Shown here in pieces: positions 8,405-16,078 of a DNA stretch of 64,000 nt. Numbering within the stretch: position 1 is the stretch's first letter; each line of letters opens with the position of its first letter. The position numbers and the translations under genes are program-made. The notes beneath the pieces were generated by a model. The model saw nothing but the letters and a program-made list of their open reading frames with translations, ran no database searches and was not told the origin of the DNA. The DNA is from Lysobacter alkalisoli (lineage in GTDB: Bacteria > Pseudomonadota > Gammaproteobacteria > Xanthomonadales > Xanthomonadaceae), in assembly GCF_006547045.1 (NCBI RefSeq), contig NZ_CP041242.1, positions 2,800,001-2,864,000 on the forward strand, written 5' to 3'.

Positions 8405-9141
8405 GCCCCGCCTCCGGCGCGCTCATGCAGGCGCTCGTGCAGGCGCCCATCATGCATCTCCAGCACCCGGCCGCAATGCGCGGCGACCTCGGCATCGTGG
8501 GTGATCAGCACCACCGTCTGGCCCTCGTCCTGCAGGCGCTTGAACAGGGCCAGGATCTCCTCGCCGGTACGGCTGTCGAGGGCGCCGGTCGGCTCGTCGG
8601 CGAGCAGGATCGAGGGCCGGTTGACCAACGCCCGCGCGATCGCCACGCGCTGCTGCTGGCCGCCGGACAGTTCACTGGGCCTGTGACCGGCGCGTTCGGC
8701 CAGGCCGACCACGGCCAGCGCTTCGCGCGCACGTTGCAGGCGTTCTTCGCGCGGCACGCCGGCATAGCCCATCGGCATGGCGACGTTTTCCAGCGCGCTC
8801 ATCCGGCTGAGCAGATTGAAACCCTGGAATACGAAGCCGATCTTCTCCAGCCGCAACTGCGCCCGTTCCTCGGCATCGAGGCGGGCGATATCGATGCCGC
8901 CGCACAGGTACTGACCGCTGCTGGGCGTGTCGAGGCAGCCGATCAGGTTCATCAGGGTCGACTTGCCGGAGCCGGACGGGCCCATGATCGAAACCAGTTC
9001 GCCGCCCCCGATCCGCATGTCGACATCGCGCAGTGCGACCACCTCGGCCGGGGTGCCGGGCGAATAGACCTTGCCCAGCGCGCGGGTCTCGATGACCGGC
9101 ACCGCAGTATCGGGAACCGTATTGCGGACGACGGCATTCAT
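8401..9141 (-). CDS. ABC transporter ATP-binding protein, MacB/LolD type
   Basis: This 246-residue ATPase has Walker A GPSGSGKST (about residue 54), the Q-loop in FVFQGFNLL, the signature LSGGQQQRVAIARAL, Walker B ILLADEPTGALDS and the switch His in LITHDAE. These place it in the LolD/MacB group that powers mechanotransmission rather than substrate channelling. I chose ATG 9141, which overlaps the adaptor stop (ATGA); the open frame further upstream is a shadow of the adaptor. The C-terminal tail is short with the unusual repeat RLHERLHERAGGG. It works with the adaptor and permease encoded on either side. Confidence 0.93.
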   Translation of the reverse strand: MNAVVRNTVPDTAVPVIETRALGKVYSPGTPAEVVALRDVDMRIGGGELVSIMGPSGSGKSTLMNLIGCLDTPSSGQYLCGGIDIARLDAEERAQLRLEKIGFVFQGFNLLSRMSALENVAMPMGYAGVPREERLQRAREALAVVGLAERAGHRPSELSGGQQQRVAIARALVNRPSILLADEPTGALDSRTGEEILALFKRLQDEGQTVVLITHDAEVAAHCGRVLEMHDGRLHERLHERAGGGA

Positions 9142-10652
9142 CGGGTCGAGCGCTCGCGGCCGGTGACGACGGTATCGCCGTCGGCGATGTCGCCGGACAC
9201 CTCGGTCCAGCTGCCGTCGCTGGCACCCACGCGCACCATCACGCCCTGCAGGCTGCCGCCCTCGAGCCGGTACAGCGGCGCCCGGCGCGCGCCGAGCCGG
9301 TCGGCCAGCTCCGCGTTCCACGCCGCCCGCTGGCGGTCGTCGAGCAGCGCGGTGAACGCGGCGAACTGCTGATTGAAGCGCTCCATCATCCGCTGCCGCT
9401 GCTCGCCGCTCATGCCGGCCGAACCGGTCGTGCCGCCACCACCCGGACCACGTCCGAACAGTGCGTTGCCACCACCTCCTTGGGGCGCCGCCACGGTCCT
9501 GCGGGCAGACATGCGTTCGCGCATCTGCGACAGCGCCGCATCGAAGCCGGCCTGCTGGTCGGCGTCCAGTTCGAGCGCGGCGGCGATGCGCGGCAATTCG
9601 TCCTGCAAGCCGCCACGGCCGCCCTGGGCACCGCTCATCTCCACGTTACCGTCCGGGCGGTAGCGCAGCGCCGCGTTGGGCACGCGCAGCACGTCGTCGC
9701 GACGGTTGACCTCGATCTCGGCATTGGCGGTCATGCCGGGCAGCAACAGCTGTTCGCTGTTGTCGACCGCGACCACCACCGGATAGGTGATGACATTGTT
9801 GGTGTTGGTCGCCGCCAGCCTCACCTGCTGGACCTCGCCACGGAATCGGCGGTCCGGAAAGGCATCGACAGTGAAAGCCACGCCCTGCCCGGCCTTGACC
9901 TGGCCGATGTCGGCCTCGTCGATGGCCAGCACGATCTCCATCTTCGACAGGTCCTCGGCGATCTGGAACAACACCGGCGCCTGCAGGCTGGCGGCCACGG
10001 TCTGGCCGCTCTCGATCGAACGGGTCAGCACCACGCCATCGACCGGCGAGCGGATCACGGTGCGCTCGAGGTTGAGGCGCGAGGTGCGGGTCGAGGCGAT
10101 CTGCTGGTCGATCTGCGCCCGGGCCGAGGCGACCTGGGCCCGGGCCTGGTCGCGCGCGGCACGGGCGAGATCGGCGTCGCTGCGCGCGACCAGTTGGGTC
10201 TCGGCCAGCGCAATCTTGCGCTGGTAGTCGGCCTCGGCGTTCGTCAGCGTGGCTTCGGCGGTGGCCAGGGCGGCGCGAGCGGCAGCCACTGACGCGTCGC
10301 CCTGCGCGATCTGCGCCTCATAGGTACTCGGGTCGATGCGGGCGATCACCTGCCCTTTCTTGACCCGGTCGTTGAAGTCGGCCAGCACCTCGGTGATCTG
10401 GCCGGAAATCTGGCTGCCGACATCGACGGTGGAAATCGCCGACAGACTTCCGGTGGCGGAAATGCCGACGCGGATGTCGCCGCGCTCGACCTGGGCGCTG
10501 CGCCAGCCCCCGGCGGAGGCCTCGGCGTTGCGCTGCTGGATCAGCCAGGCGCCCATGCCCACCAGCGCGGCCACGGCCAGCACGGAGACGCCGCGGCGAA
10601 CCCACGGTGAGCGTTTACGGGAAGTATTCGGCATGCGGCTTGCGGGACTCAT
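9138..10652 (-). CDS. MacA-like periplasmic adaptor with a long extra insert
   Basis: A 504-residue membrane-fusion protein with an N-terminal anchor helix (about residues 19-37), barrel-sandwich halves (about 55-115 and 196-230), an alpha-hairpin (about 115-195) and a beta-barrel domain (about 235-325). It would connect the MacB-type complex to an outer membrane channel, not encoded here. The odd feature is an insert at about residues 335-458 (DNA 9279-9650) before the last membrane-proximal strands. It has two helical parts (LELDADQQAGFDAALSQMRE and MMERFNQQFAAFTALLDDRQ) around a Gly-rich linker; each helix carries an L-D-x-x-Q pattern like the LTxxQ repeats of Spy/CpxP chaperones. A second ATG lies at 10634. 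The stop overlaps the ATPase start. Confidence 0.88.
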   Translation of the reverse strand: MSPASRMPNTSRKRSPWVRRGVSVLAVAALVGMGAWLIQQRNAEASAGGWRSAQVERGDIRVGISATGSLSAISTVDVGSQISGQITEVLADFNDRVKKGQVIARIDPSTYEAQIAQGDASVAAARAALATAEATLTNAEADYQRKIALAETQLVARSDADLARAARDQARAQVASARAQIDQQIASTRTSRLNLERTVIRSPVDGVVLTRSIESGQTVAASLQAPVLFQIAEDLSKMEIVLAIDEADIGQVKAGQGVAFTVDAFPDRRFRGEVQQVRLAATNTNNVITYPVVVAVDNSEQLLLPGMTANAEIEVNRRDDVLRVPNAALRYRPDGNVEMSGAQGGRGGLQDELPRIAAALELDADQQAGFDAALSQMRERMSARRTVAAPQGGGGNALFGRGPGGGGTTGSAGMSGEQRQRMMERFNQQFAAFTALLDDRQRAAWNAELADRLGARRAPLYRLEGGSLQGVMVRVGASDGSWTEVSGDIADGDTVVTGRERSTR

Positions 10653-10798
10653 CGGTGCGACCAGGGAACGGACATGGAGTCAACGCCCATCGCCGCTTCA
10701 CGTTGACAACATGGAACCGCCGAAAGCGGGACGTTCAGGCACCCTGCCGTTCTGCCTTTTCCCGGCCCAGCATCCTCCCGTCCCAGGATCGGCAGACT

Positions 10799-12097
10799 TC
10801 AGGCGGAAAAATGGATCGTCGCCACCGTCCCCTCGCCCGGCTCGCTGACCAGCGCCACCGGCCAGCCAAAGCGGTCGCCGAGCCGGCGCACGATCGACAG
10901 GCCCATGCCGCGACCCTCGTCGCGGTCCGGGTCGACCCGGTAGAACGGGTCGAACACGCGTGCCAGAGCTTCCTCGCTCATGCCGATGCCGGTATCGCGG
11001 ACATCGAGCCGGTCAGGCGATATCCGCACTTCGATCCTGCCGCTCTCGGTGAAGCGGGCGGCATTGCTGAGCAGGTTGCCCAGCATCACGTTGAGCACGT
11101 TGGGCGGTGCGTACAACCGGGGCGCACCGTCGTCGATGACCTCTACTTCGACCGGTCGGCCGTTGAGCAACGGCAGAATCCGCTCGACCTCATGGTTGAC
11201 CACGTCGATGACCGGAAATTCCTCGCTCTGCGGCTCGATCTCGGCTTCCCGGGCCAGGATCAGGAACGCCTCGATCACCGCCTCCATGTCGCGGCCGGCG
11301 CGCTGGATTCGGGCCAGCGAGCGCCGCGACTGCGGGTTGGTCGCGGGGTCGGCCAGCATCAGATCGGTGGCAACCCGGACCACGGTCAGCGGCGTGCGCA
11401 ACTCATGGCTGGCATCGCGGGTGAAATCGCGTTCACGGGCGACGAACTCCTCCACGCGGCCGGCAAGCCCGCGCAGCGCGCGGGCCAGGGAGCGTACTTC
11501 GCCGCCGGCATCGGTCGGCAACGCACTGGTCGAAATCGCGTCGGTATCAGGCGCGCGCGGATCCCAGCGCGAGACCATGTCGGCCAGCCAGCTCACCGGC
11601 GTGACCAGACGCCTTGAAGTGCGGTAGCTCAGCCAGGAAATCACCACGATGGTCAGCATCGCCAGCAGAAAGCTGGCCAGGCCGGTCAGCAGGATCGCCT
11701 TCTCCACATCGCCGGCACCCATCTCCAGGTAGAGCGTGCCTTCAGGCCGGCGATCGACATACACCGTCAGCCGCTTCGACGGCAGCCAGTGCAAGCCGTG
11801 TGGCAGATGCCGGTAGGCTTTCTGCATCGTTCCGGGATCATGCGCGCGCAACCCGTCGTCCAGCGCGCCTTCCCGCTCCAGCTCGCCGCGCAGCGCGCTC
11901 GTCATCGGCAGCGGATGCTCCGGATCCTCGGCACGCTGGTTCCAGAACTGCTCCGCTTCGGCCTGCATGCGCTGGTCCAGGATCACGTGCCGTACCGCCA
12001 TGCCCAGCAAGACGATGCCCATCGCGATCAGCAAGGTGCTGATCAGCGCCTGGAGGATGAACACCATCTTGATCTGGCGTGACAGACCGTAGGACAT
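10799..12097 (-). CDS. Sensor histidine kinase
   Basis: A 432-residue inner-membrane kinase. Two membrane helices (about residues 12-36 and 135-157) enclose a periplasmic sensor of roughly 95 residues rich in charged and His residues. After a HAMP-like linker comes the dimerisation box DASHELRTPLTVVR with the phosphorylated His at residue 231, then N box NLLSNAARF, G1 DTGIGMS and G2 GRGMGLSIV. It lies 33 bases downstream of its response regulator gene and 146 bases upstream of the adaptor gene on the same strand, so it probably controls the export operon, perhaps in response to envelope stress; this is inference from position. Confidence 0.92.
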   Translation of the reverse strand: MSYGLSRQIKMVFILQALISTLLIAMGIVLLGMAVRHVILDQRMQAEAEQFWNQRAEDPEHPLPMTSALRGELEREGALDDGLRAHDPGTMQKAYRHLPHGLHWLPSKRLTVYVDRRPEGTLYLEMGAGDVEKAILLTGLASFLLAMLTIVVISWLSYRTSRRLVTPVSWLADMVSRWDPRAPDTDAISTSALPTDAGGEVRSLARALRGLAGRVEEFVARERDFTRDASHELRTPLTVVRVATDLMLADPATNPQSRRSLARIQRAGRDMEAVIEAFLILAREAEIEPQSEEFPVIDVVNHEVERILPLLNGRPVEVEVIDDGAPRLYAPPNVLNVMLGNLLSNAARFTESGRIEVRISPDRLDVRDTGIGMSEEALARVFDPFYRVDPDRDEGRGMGLSIVRRLGDRFGWPVALVSEPGEGTVATIHFSA

Positions 12098-12130
12098 GGC
12101 AGCGGTGGACGGATCGCCTCGGCGTACTCG

Positions 12131-12841
12131 TCAGTCGGGTGACTGCGAGATATCCGCGATGCGGTAGCCGGCGCTCTGCACGGTATGCAGCAGCTGTTTG
12201 TCGAACGGCTTGTCGATGGTCTTGCGCAGGTTGTACAGGTGGCTGCGCAGGGTGTCCGAATCGGGCAGGCCGTTGCCCCATATCTCGCGCTCGATCTCCT
12301 GCCGGCTTACCACCCGCGGCGACTCGCGCATCAGGATGGTCAACAGGCGCAGGCCGATCGGCGACAACTGCAGTTCGTTGCCACCGCGGGTCACCCGCAG
12401 GCTGGCCGGGTCGAGCACAAGGTCGGCGACCTTGAGCACCTCGCCGCCGACCTGGCGCCGCTCACGGCGGATCAGCGCACGCAGGCGGGCCTCCAGCTCC
12501 TGGATCGCAAACGGCTTGGTCAGGTAGTCATCGGCGCCGGCGCCAAGGCCGGTCAGTTTTTCGTCCAGGGTGTCGCGCGCGGTCAGCATCAACACCGGCG
12601 TGGACTTGCGTGCTTCCTCGCGCAGCCGTTTGCAGACCTCGACGCCGTCCATCCGCGGCAACATCAGGTCGAGCACGATCACGTCATAGTTGTTGTCGGT
12701 CGCCAGCCGGTAGGCATCGACGCCATCGGCTGCGTAATCGACCTCGAAACCGCGGCCCTCCAGGTACTCGCCGACCATTTCGGAGATGTTTCGGTTGTCC
12801 TCGACGATGAGGACCAGACCTCCCTCACGCGTGCCCTGCAT
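12131..12841 (-). CDS. OmpR/PhoB-family response regulator
   Basis: A 236-residue regulator with a receiver domain (phospho-acceptor Asp58 in VLDLMLPRMDG, acidic pair VEDN at 13-16, Lys in YLTKPF) and a C-terminal winged-helix DNA-binding domain (LSPIGLRLLTILM through SHLYNLRKTIDKPF). It is the partner of the histidine kinase 33 bases downstream. The start is ATG 12841; the longer frame to 13321 runs through the neighbouring DUF962 gene and is not coding. The 161-base stretch upstream contains no gene I can support and probably holds the operon promoter. Confidence 0.93.
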   Translation of the reverse strand: MQGTREGGLVLIVEDNRNISEMVGEYLEGRGFEVDYAADGVDAYRLATDNNYDVIVLDLMLPRMDGVEVCKRLREEARKSTPVLMLTARDTLDEKLTGLGAGADDYLTKPFAIQELEARLRALIRRERRQVGGEVLKVADLVLDPASLRVTRGGNELQLSPIGLRLLTILMRESPRVVSRQEIEREIWGNGLPDSDTLRSHLYNLRKTIDKPFDKQLLHTVQSAGYRIADISQSPD

Positions 12842-13002
12842 AAACACTCCCGCATCTTCAGTTTCGTGAAGACTGCCGATGGTCAGGTCGACGGCTTGTG
12901 AAAACGGGCGCCAAAATCGGGCAATCGGCCATTGCGGGGTGCACAAGACCGTCTCCAGATGCCGTTGCCTGCAGGCCGAACCACCGCAGCGTGATGCTCG
13001 TC

Positions 13003-13302
13003 TCAGAACCTGATCTTTCCGCGCAGGATATCCCCGAACATCGCCCAGTCGCCGATGAACGAATAGAACGGGTGCCGGAAAGTCGCCGGCCGGTTCTTCT
13101 CGAAGAAGAAATGGCCCACCCAAGCGAAGCCGTAGCCGCATACCAGTGCCGCCAGCAGCCACCACGGGTTGCCGCGCACGATCGCGACCACGACCAGGGC
13201 CAGCACTCCGCAGCTGCCGATGAAGTGCAGTCGCCGGCAGGTGCGGTTGCGGTGTTCGCCGAGGTAGTAGGGGTAGAACTCGCGGAAGCTGTTGAAAGCC
13301 AT
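13003..13302 (-). CDS. DUF962 / Mpo1-like membrane protein
   Basis: This 99-residue protein matches DUF962: FREFYPYYLGEHRNRTCRRLHFIG at the N-terminus (key H-R-x-C-R-x-x-H-F pattern), two or three hydrophobic helices in the middle, and HFFFEKNRPATFRHPFYSFIGDW near the C-terminus (key motif F-x-E-K-N-R-P). The yeast homologue Mpo1/YGL010w is an iron-dependent dioxygenase for 2-hydroxy fatty acids; the conserved His residues needed are present here, but bacterial function is not proven. The gene ends 161 bases from the response regulator start and is followed upstream by another small gene 15 bases away. Confidence 0.88.
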   Translation of the reverse strand: MAFNSFREFYPYYLGEHRNRTCRRLHFIGSCGVLALVVVAIVRGNPWWLLAALVCGYGFAWVGHFFFEKNRPATFRHPFYSFIGDWAMFGDILRGKIRF

Positions 13303-13317
13303 CGTCGGCCGACCTCC

Positions 13318-13665
13318 TCAAGCCATTTCGATAATGGTTTCCGGCGCATTGTGGCCGGCCTCGCCATAGCGCAGGCGCACGCTGAGACGGCTGAGGAAGC
13401 CACTGGACAGCAAGGCTGGCTTCACGCTTTCCAGCAGGCGGTCGGCATCCGGGCCATAGAGGAAGAAGCTGCCATCGCTGCCGTCGGCGGCGATCTCATG
13501 GCCGTCGTATTCGCCCGTTCCGGCCTGTTCGATCGCCTCGCGCAGGCGCTCGCCGAGTTCCAGCAGCGGTCCGATGTCGGACGAGCCATATTCGAAGGAA
13601 ACGATCACCGCGTGCTCGCCCGCGTCGGGTGCACGCCTGCCGAACAATCTCGACCACCAGCCCAT
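13318..13665 (-). CDS. Conserved small hypothetical protein
   Basis: A 115-residue soluble protein starting MGWWSRLFGRR. It has an alternating beta/alpha pattern (VIVSFEYGS, LLELGERLREAIEQAG, EYDGHEIAADGSDGSFFLYG, RLLESVKPALLSS, LSVRLRYG), suggesting a small ferredoxin-like fold. I cannot name a characterised family. It lies 15 bases upstream of the DUF962 gene on the same strand and is likely co-transcribed. The coding character (consistent GC third positions, balanced composition) supports a real gene. Confidence 0.7.
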   Translation of the reverse strand: MGWWSRLFGRRAPDAGEHAVIVSFEYGSSDIGPLLELGERLREAIEQAGTGEYDGHEIAADGSDGSFFLYGPDADRLLESVKPALLSSGFLSRLSVRLRYGEAGHNAPETIIEMA

Positions 13666-13683
13666 AAGCCCCCCTGCTGTTGA

Positions 13684-13808
13684 TCGCCATTCCCGTGCAG
13701 ACGGGAATCCATGGACTTGGCCCTTCTCTGACCTCCAGGGCCTGGAGTCGTTGGGTTCCCGCTTCCCGACTCAATCACTCGGGGACAGACTTCGCGGGAA
13801 CGACGGCG
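13684..13808. repeat. Intergenic palindromic repeat (cattcccg...cgggaat type)
   Basis: The gap between mazG and the small hypothetical gene contains ccattcccgtgcagacggga near its left end and tcgcgggaacgacggcgga at its right end, with ccatggacttggcc between. The ends are partly complementary (attcccg / cgggaa), the usual form of a common xanthomonad intergenic repeat. It may end transcription of mazG-upstream or downstream units. No gene is seen here. Confidence 0.55.
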
Positions 13809-13829
13809 GATTTTCGTGGCGCCCCCGGG

Positions 13830-14657
13830 TTACTCGTCTGCCTTCGCGCGCGCCCAATAGGCATCCTGCGCGTCCAGCGGCAAGTTCTCAAGTGCGGAGC
13901 CGTCGGCGGAGGCCATCGCCTCCATCGCCCGGAACCGGCGCTCGAACTTCAGGTTGGCGCGACGCAGGGCGGCGCCGACGTCGACCTTGCCGTGGCGGGC
14001 GACGTTGGCGGCGACGAACAGCAGGTCGCCGATCTCCTCCTCCAGCCGGTCCCGCGCGCCGTCATCGGTCGGTGCACGCCCGTCGGCAGCGAACTCGGCC
14101 CGGACCTCGCCGATCTCCTCACGCAGCTTGTCCAGCACCGGGTCGATGCCGGGCCAGTCGAAGCCGACCCGGGCAGCGCGTTTCTGCAGCTTCACCGCCC
14201 GCTGCCACTCGGGCAGGCCCCGGGCGACACCGGCCAGCGCGGAAGCGTCGGTGTCGCCATTGCCCTCGCGTTCGCGGCGCTTGAGCTCCTCCCACGCAGC
14301 GGTCTGGGCCTCGGCATCCTCGAATGATGCATCGCCGAACACGTGCGGGTGCCGGCGCACCATCTTGTCGCTGATCGCGGCGACCACGTCGGCAAAACCG
14401 AACGCGCCCTGTTCCTCGGCCATGCGTGCATGGAAGACCACCTGCAACAGCAGGTCGCCGAGCTCGTCCTTCAGGTCGGCCATGTCGCCGCGGTCGATCG
14501 CATCGGCGACCTCGTAGGCCTCCTCGATCGTGTACGGGGCGATGGTCGAGAAGTCCTGCTCGACATCCCAGGGACAGCCATCCACGGGGTCGCGCAGGCG
14601 GGCCATGATGTCGAGCAGGGTCTGGATCTCGCGCGGATTGCCGGTGACTTCGCTCAT
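13830..14657 (-). CDS. mazG: Nucleoside triphosphate pyrophosphohydrolase MazG
   Basis: MazG hydrolyses NTPs and dNTPs to the monophosphate and pyrophosphate, acting in house-cleaning and, in E. coli, in lowering ppGpp. The 275-residue protein has the two tandem MazG domains: the first with DIMARLRDPVDGCPWD and EEAYEVADAI...DELGDLLLQVVFHARM (metal-binding E-E-x-x-E and E-x-x-D), the second with DKLREEIGEVRAEF and EEEIGDLLFVAANVAR. Start ATG 14657 was chosen because the family N-terminus follows; the frame beyond it is a cysQ shadow. It lies 7 bases after the cysQ stop in a probable nudE-cysQ-mazG operon. Confidence 0.95.
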   Translation of the reverse strand: MSEVTGNPREIQTLLDIMARLRDPVDGCPWDVEQDFSTIAPYTIEEAYEVADAIDRGDMADLKDELGDLLLQVVFHARMAEEQGAFGFADVVAAISDKMVRRHPHVFGDASFEDAEAQTAAWEELKRREREGNGDTDASALAGVARGLPEWQRAVKLQKRAARVGFDWPGIDPVLDKLREEIGEVRAEFAADGRAPTDDGARDRLEEEIGDLLFVAANVARHGKVDVGAALRRANLKFERRFRAMEAMASADGSALENLPLDAQDAYWARAKADE

Positions 14658-14664
14658 CCGTCGC

Positions 14665-15471
14665 TCACCCCGCCCAGTCTTTCCACGGCAGCGCAGTATC
14701 GCCCAGCGCGACGAACTCCCCGTTGAGCAGGGTGTCGCGCTGGTTGTAGCGGAACGGCCGGCCCCGCGGGTCGAACACGGCACCGCCCGCACCTTCCAGT
14801 ACGCACTGGCCGGCGGCGGTGTCCCATTCACTGGTCGGACCGAAGCGCGGGTAGACGTCCATCCCGCCCTCGGCGATGCGGCAGAACTTGAGCGAAGAGC
14901 CCAGCCCGATCGGCTCGACCTCACCCATGCGAGCGATGAAGGCCTCGGTCCGCTCATCGCGGTGCGAACGGCTGGCCGCCACCCGCAGCGGCGCGATGGC
15001 CGGGGCACGGACCTTCATTTCGGCACCGGCCCCACCCTTCTCGCGCCGGAACGCCCCCAGATCGCGCCCGCCGTACCAGGCCACGCCGGTCACCGGCGCC
15101 TGGACCACGCCGAACACCGGCTCGCCGGCCTCGACCAGGGCGATGTTGACGGTGAACTCACCATTGCGCTTGATGAATTCGCGGGTGCCGTCGAGCGGGT
15201 CGACCACCCACAGCCGGGTCCAGCTCCGGCGCTCGGCGGTGGCCACTTCGTGGGCGGACTCCTCCGACAGCACCGGGATGTCCGGGGTCAATGCTTCCAG
15301 GCCAGCGAGGATGCAGCGATGCGCGGCGAGATCGGCCGCGGTCAACGGCGAACGGTCGTCCTTGTGCTGGACAGCGAACTCGCTCTCGTAGACCTCGAGG
15401 ATGGCATCGGCGGCACGATAGGCGAGTTCGACAACCTGCTCGCGCAGGACGGGGGAAACGGGGTCTGTCAT
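14665..15471 (-). CDS. cysQ: 3'(2'),5'-bisphosphate nucleotidase CysQ
   Basis: CysQ removes the 3' phosphate from PAP/PAPS and so controls sulfate assimilation intermediates. The 268-residue protein has the Li+-sensitive phosphatase motifs: DRSPLTAADLAAH near the N-terminus, PVLSEES, the metal-binding VVDPLDGTREFI, and SEWDTAAGQCVLEGAGG in the C-terminal half. Start ATG 15471 overlaps the nudE stop (ATGA). The combination with nudE (Nudix hydrolase) and mazG is a nucleotide house-cleaning operon, an arrangement also found in pseudomonads (nudE-cysQ). Confidence 0.94.
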   Translation of the reverse strand: MTDPVSPVLREQVVELAYRAADAILEVYESEFAVQHKDDRSPLTAADLAAHRCILAGLEALTPDIPVLSEESAHEVATAERRSWTRLWVVDPLDGTREFIKRNGEFTVNIALVEAGEPVFGVVQAPVTGVAWYGGRDLGAFRREKGGAGAEMKVRAPAIAPLRVAASRSHRDERTEAFIARMGEVEPIGLGSSLKFCRIAEGGMDVYPRFGPTSEWDTAAGQCVLEGAGGAVFDPRGRPFRYNQRDTLLNGEFVALGDTALPWKDWAG

Positions 15472-16019
15472 TTCTGTTGGGTCCTCAGCCACTCGCGGGC
15501 AATGAACAGCGCCGCGATCGAGCGGCCTTCGGAAAAATCCTCGCGCAGGATCAGTTCGTGCAGGGCATCGAGCCTCCACGGCACCACTTCCAGTTCCTCC
15601 GGCTCGTCGCCGGGCAGGCGCTCGGGATAGAGGTCGCGCGCAACGACCAGATGCGCCTCGTGGCTCATGTAGGTCGGCGCCAGGGTCAACGCACGCAACA
15701 CCGTCAGCGAACGGGCACCGTAGCCGGCCTCCTCCTTGAGCTCGCGGTCGGCGGCCTGCAGCGGGGTCTCGCCGGCATCGATCCGACCCTTGACCAGCCC
15801 CAGTTCGTAGCGGTGTACGCCGGCCGCATATTCGCGCACCAGCAATACGGTGTCGTCGTCGAGCAGCGGCACCACTACCACCGCACCGTGGCCGCGGCCG
15901 TGCAGGCGCTCGTAGCGGCGGCGCTCGCCATTGCTGAACTCAAGGTCCAGCCGCTCCAGGCGGTACGGACCGGCATCATGCTCGGTGATGCCGTGGATGG
16001 TCGGCAAGCGATGACTCAC
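15468..16019 (-). CDS. nudE: ADP compounds hydrolase NudE (Nudix)
   Basis: NudE hydrolyses ADP-ribose, NADH and Ap3A. The Nudix box is intact: G-RIDAG-E-TPLQAAD-REL-KEEAGYG, matching G-x5-E-x7-R-E-U-x-E-E-x-G-U. It also has LERLDLEFSNGERRRYERL, typical of the family N-terminus, and LTLAPTYMSHEAHLVVARDL after the box. I prefer the GTG at 16019 (VSHRLPTIHG, 183 residues); an upstream start at 16058 would add 13 residues without family similarity. It is divergent from bioA, whose start lies 60 bases away, so the shared region holds both promoters. Its stop overlaps the cysQ start. Confidence 0.9.
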   Translation of the reverse strand: MSHRLPTIHGITEHDAGPYRLERLDLEFSNGERRRYERLHGRGHGAVVVVPLLDDDTVLLVREYAAGVHRYELGLVKGRIDAGETPLQAADRELKEEAGYGARSLTVLRALTLAPTYMSHEAHLVVARDLYPERLPGDEPEELEVVPWRLDALHELILREDFSEGRSIAALFIAREWLRTQQK

Positions 16020-16078
16020 GCGGCACCCCCGTTCATGGCGGCACTGCACGATCGGCATCGGGGCGGGATAATGGCGGT

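Noticed and set aside
6290-8686. Plus-strand open frame of 798 codons opposite the permease gene
   Set aside because: Composition is that of a reversed coding strand; the MacB-type genes on the minus strand are unambiguous.
7169-10652. LolCDE lipoprotein exporter
   Set aside because: The permease has MacB-type topology and the third gene is a MacA-like adaptor, not a second permease.
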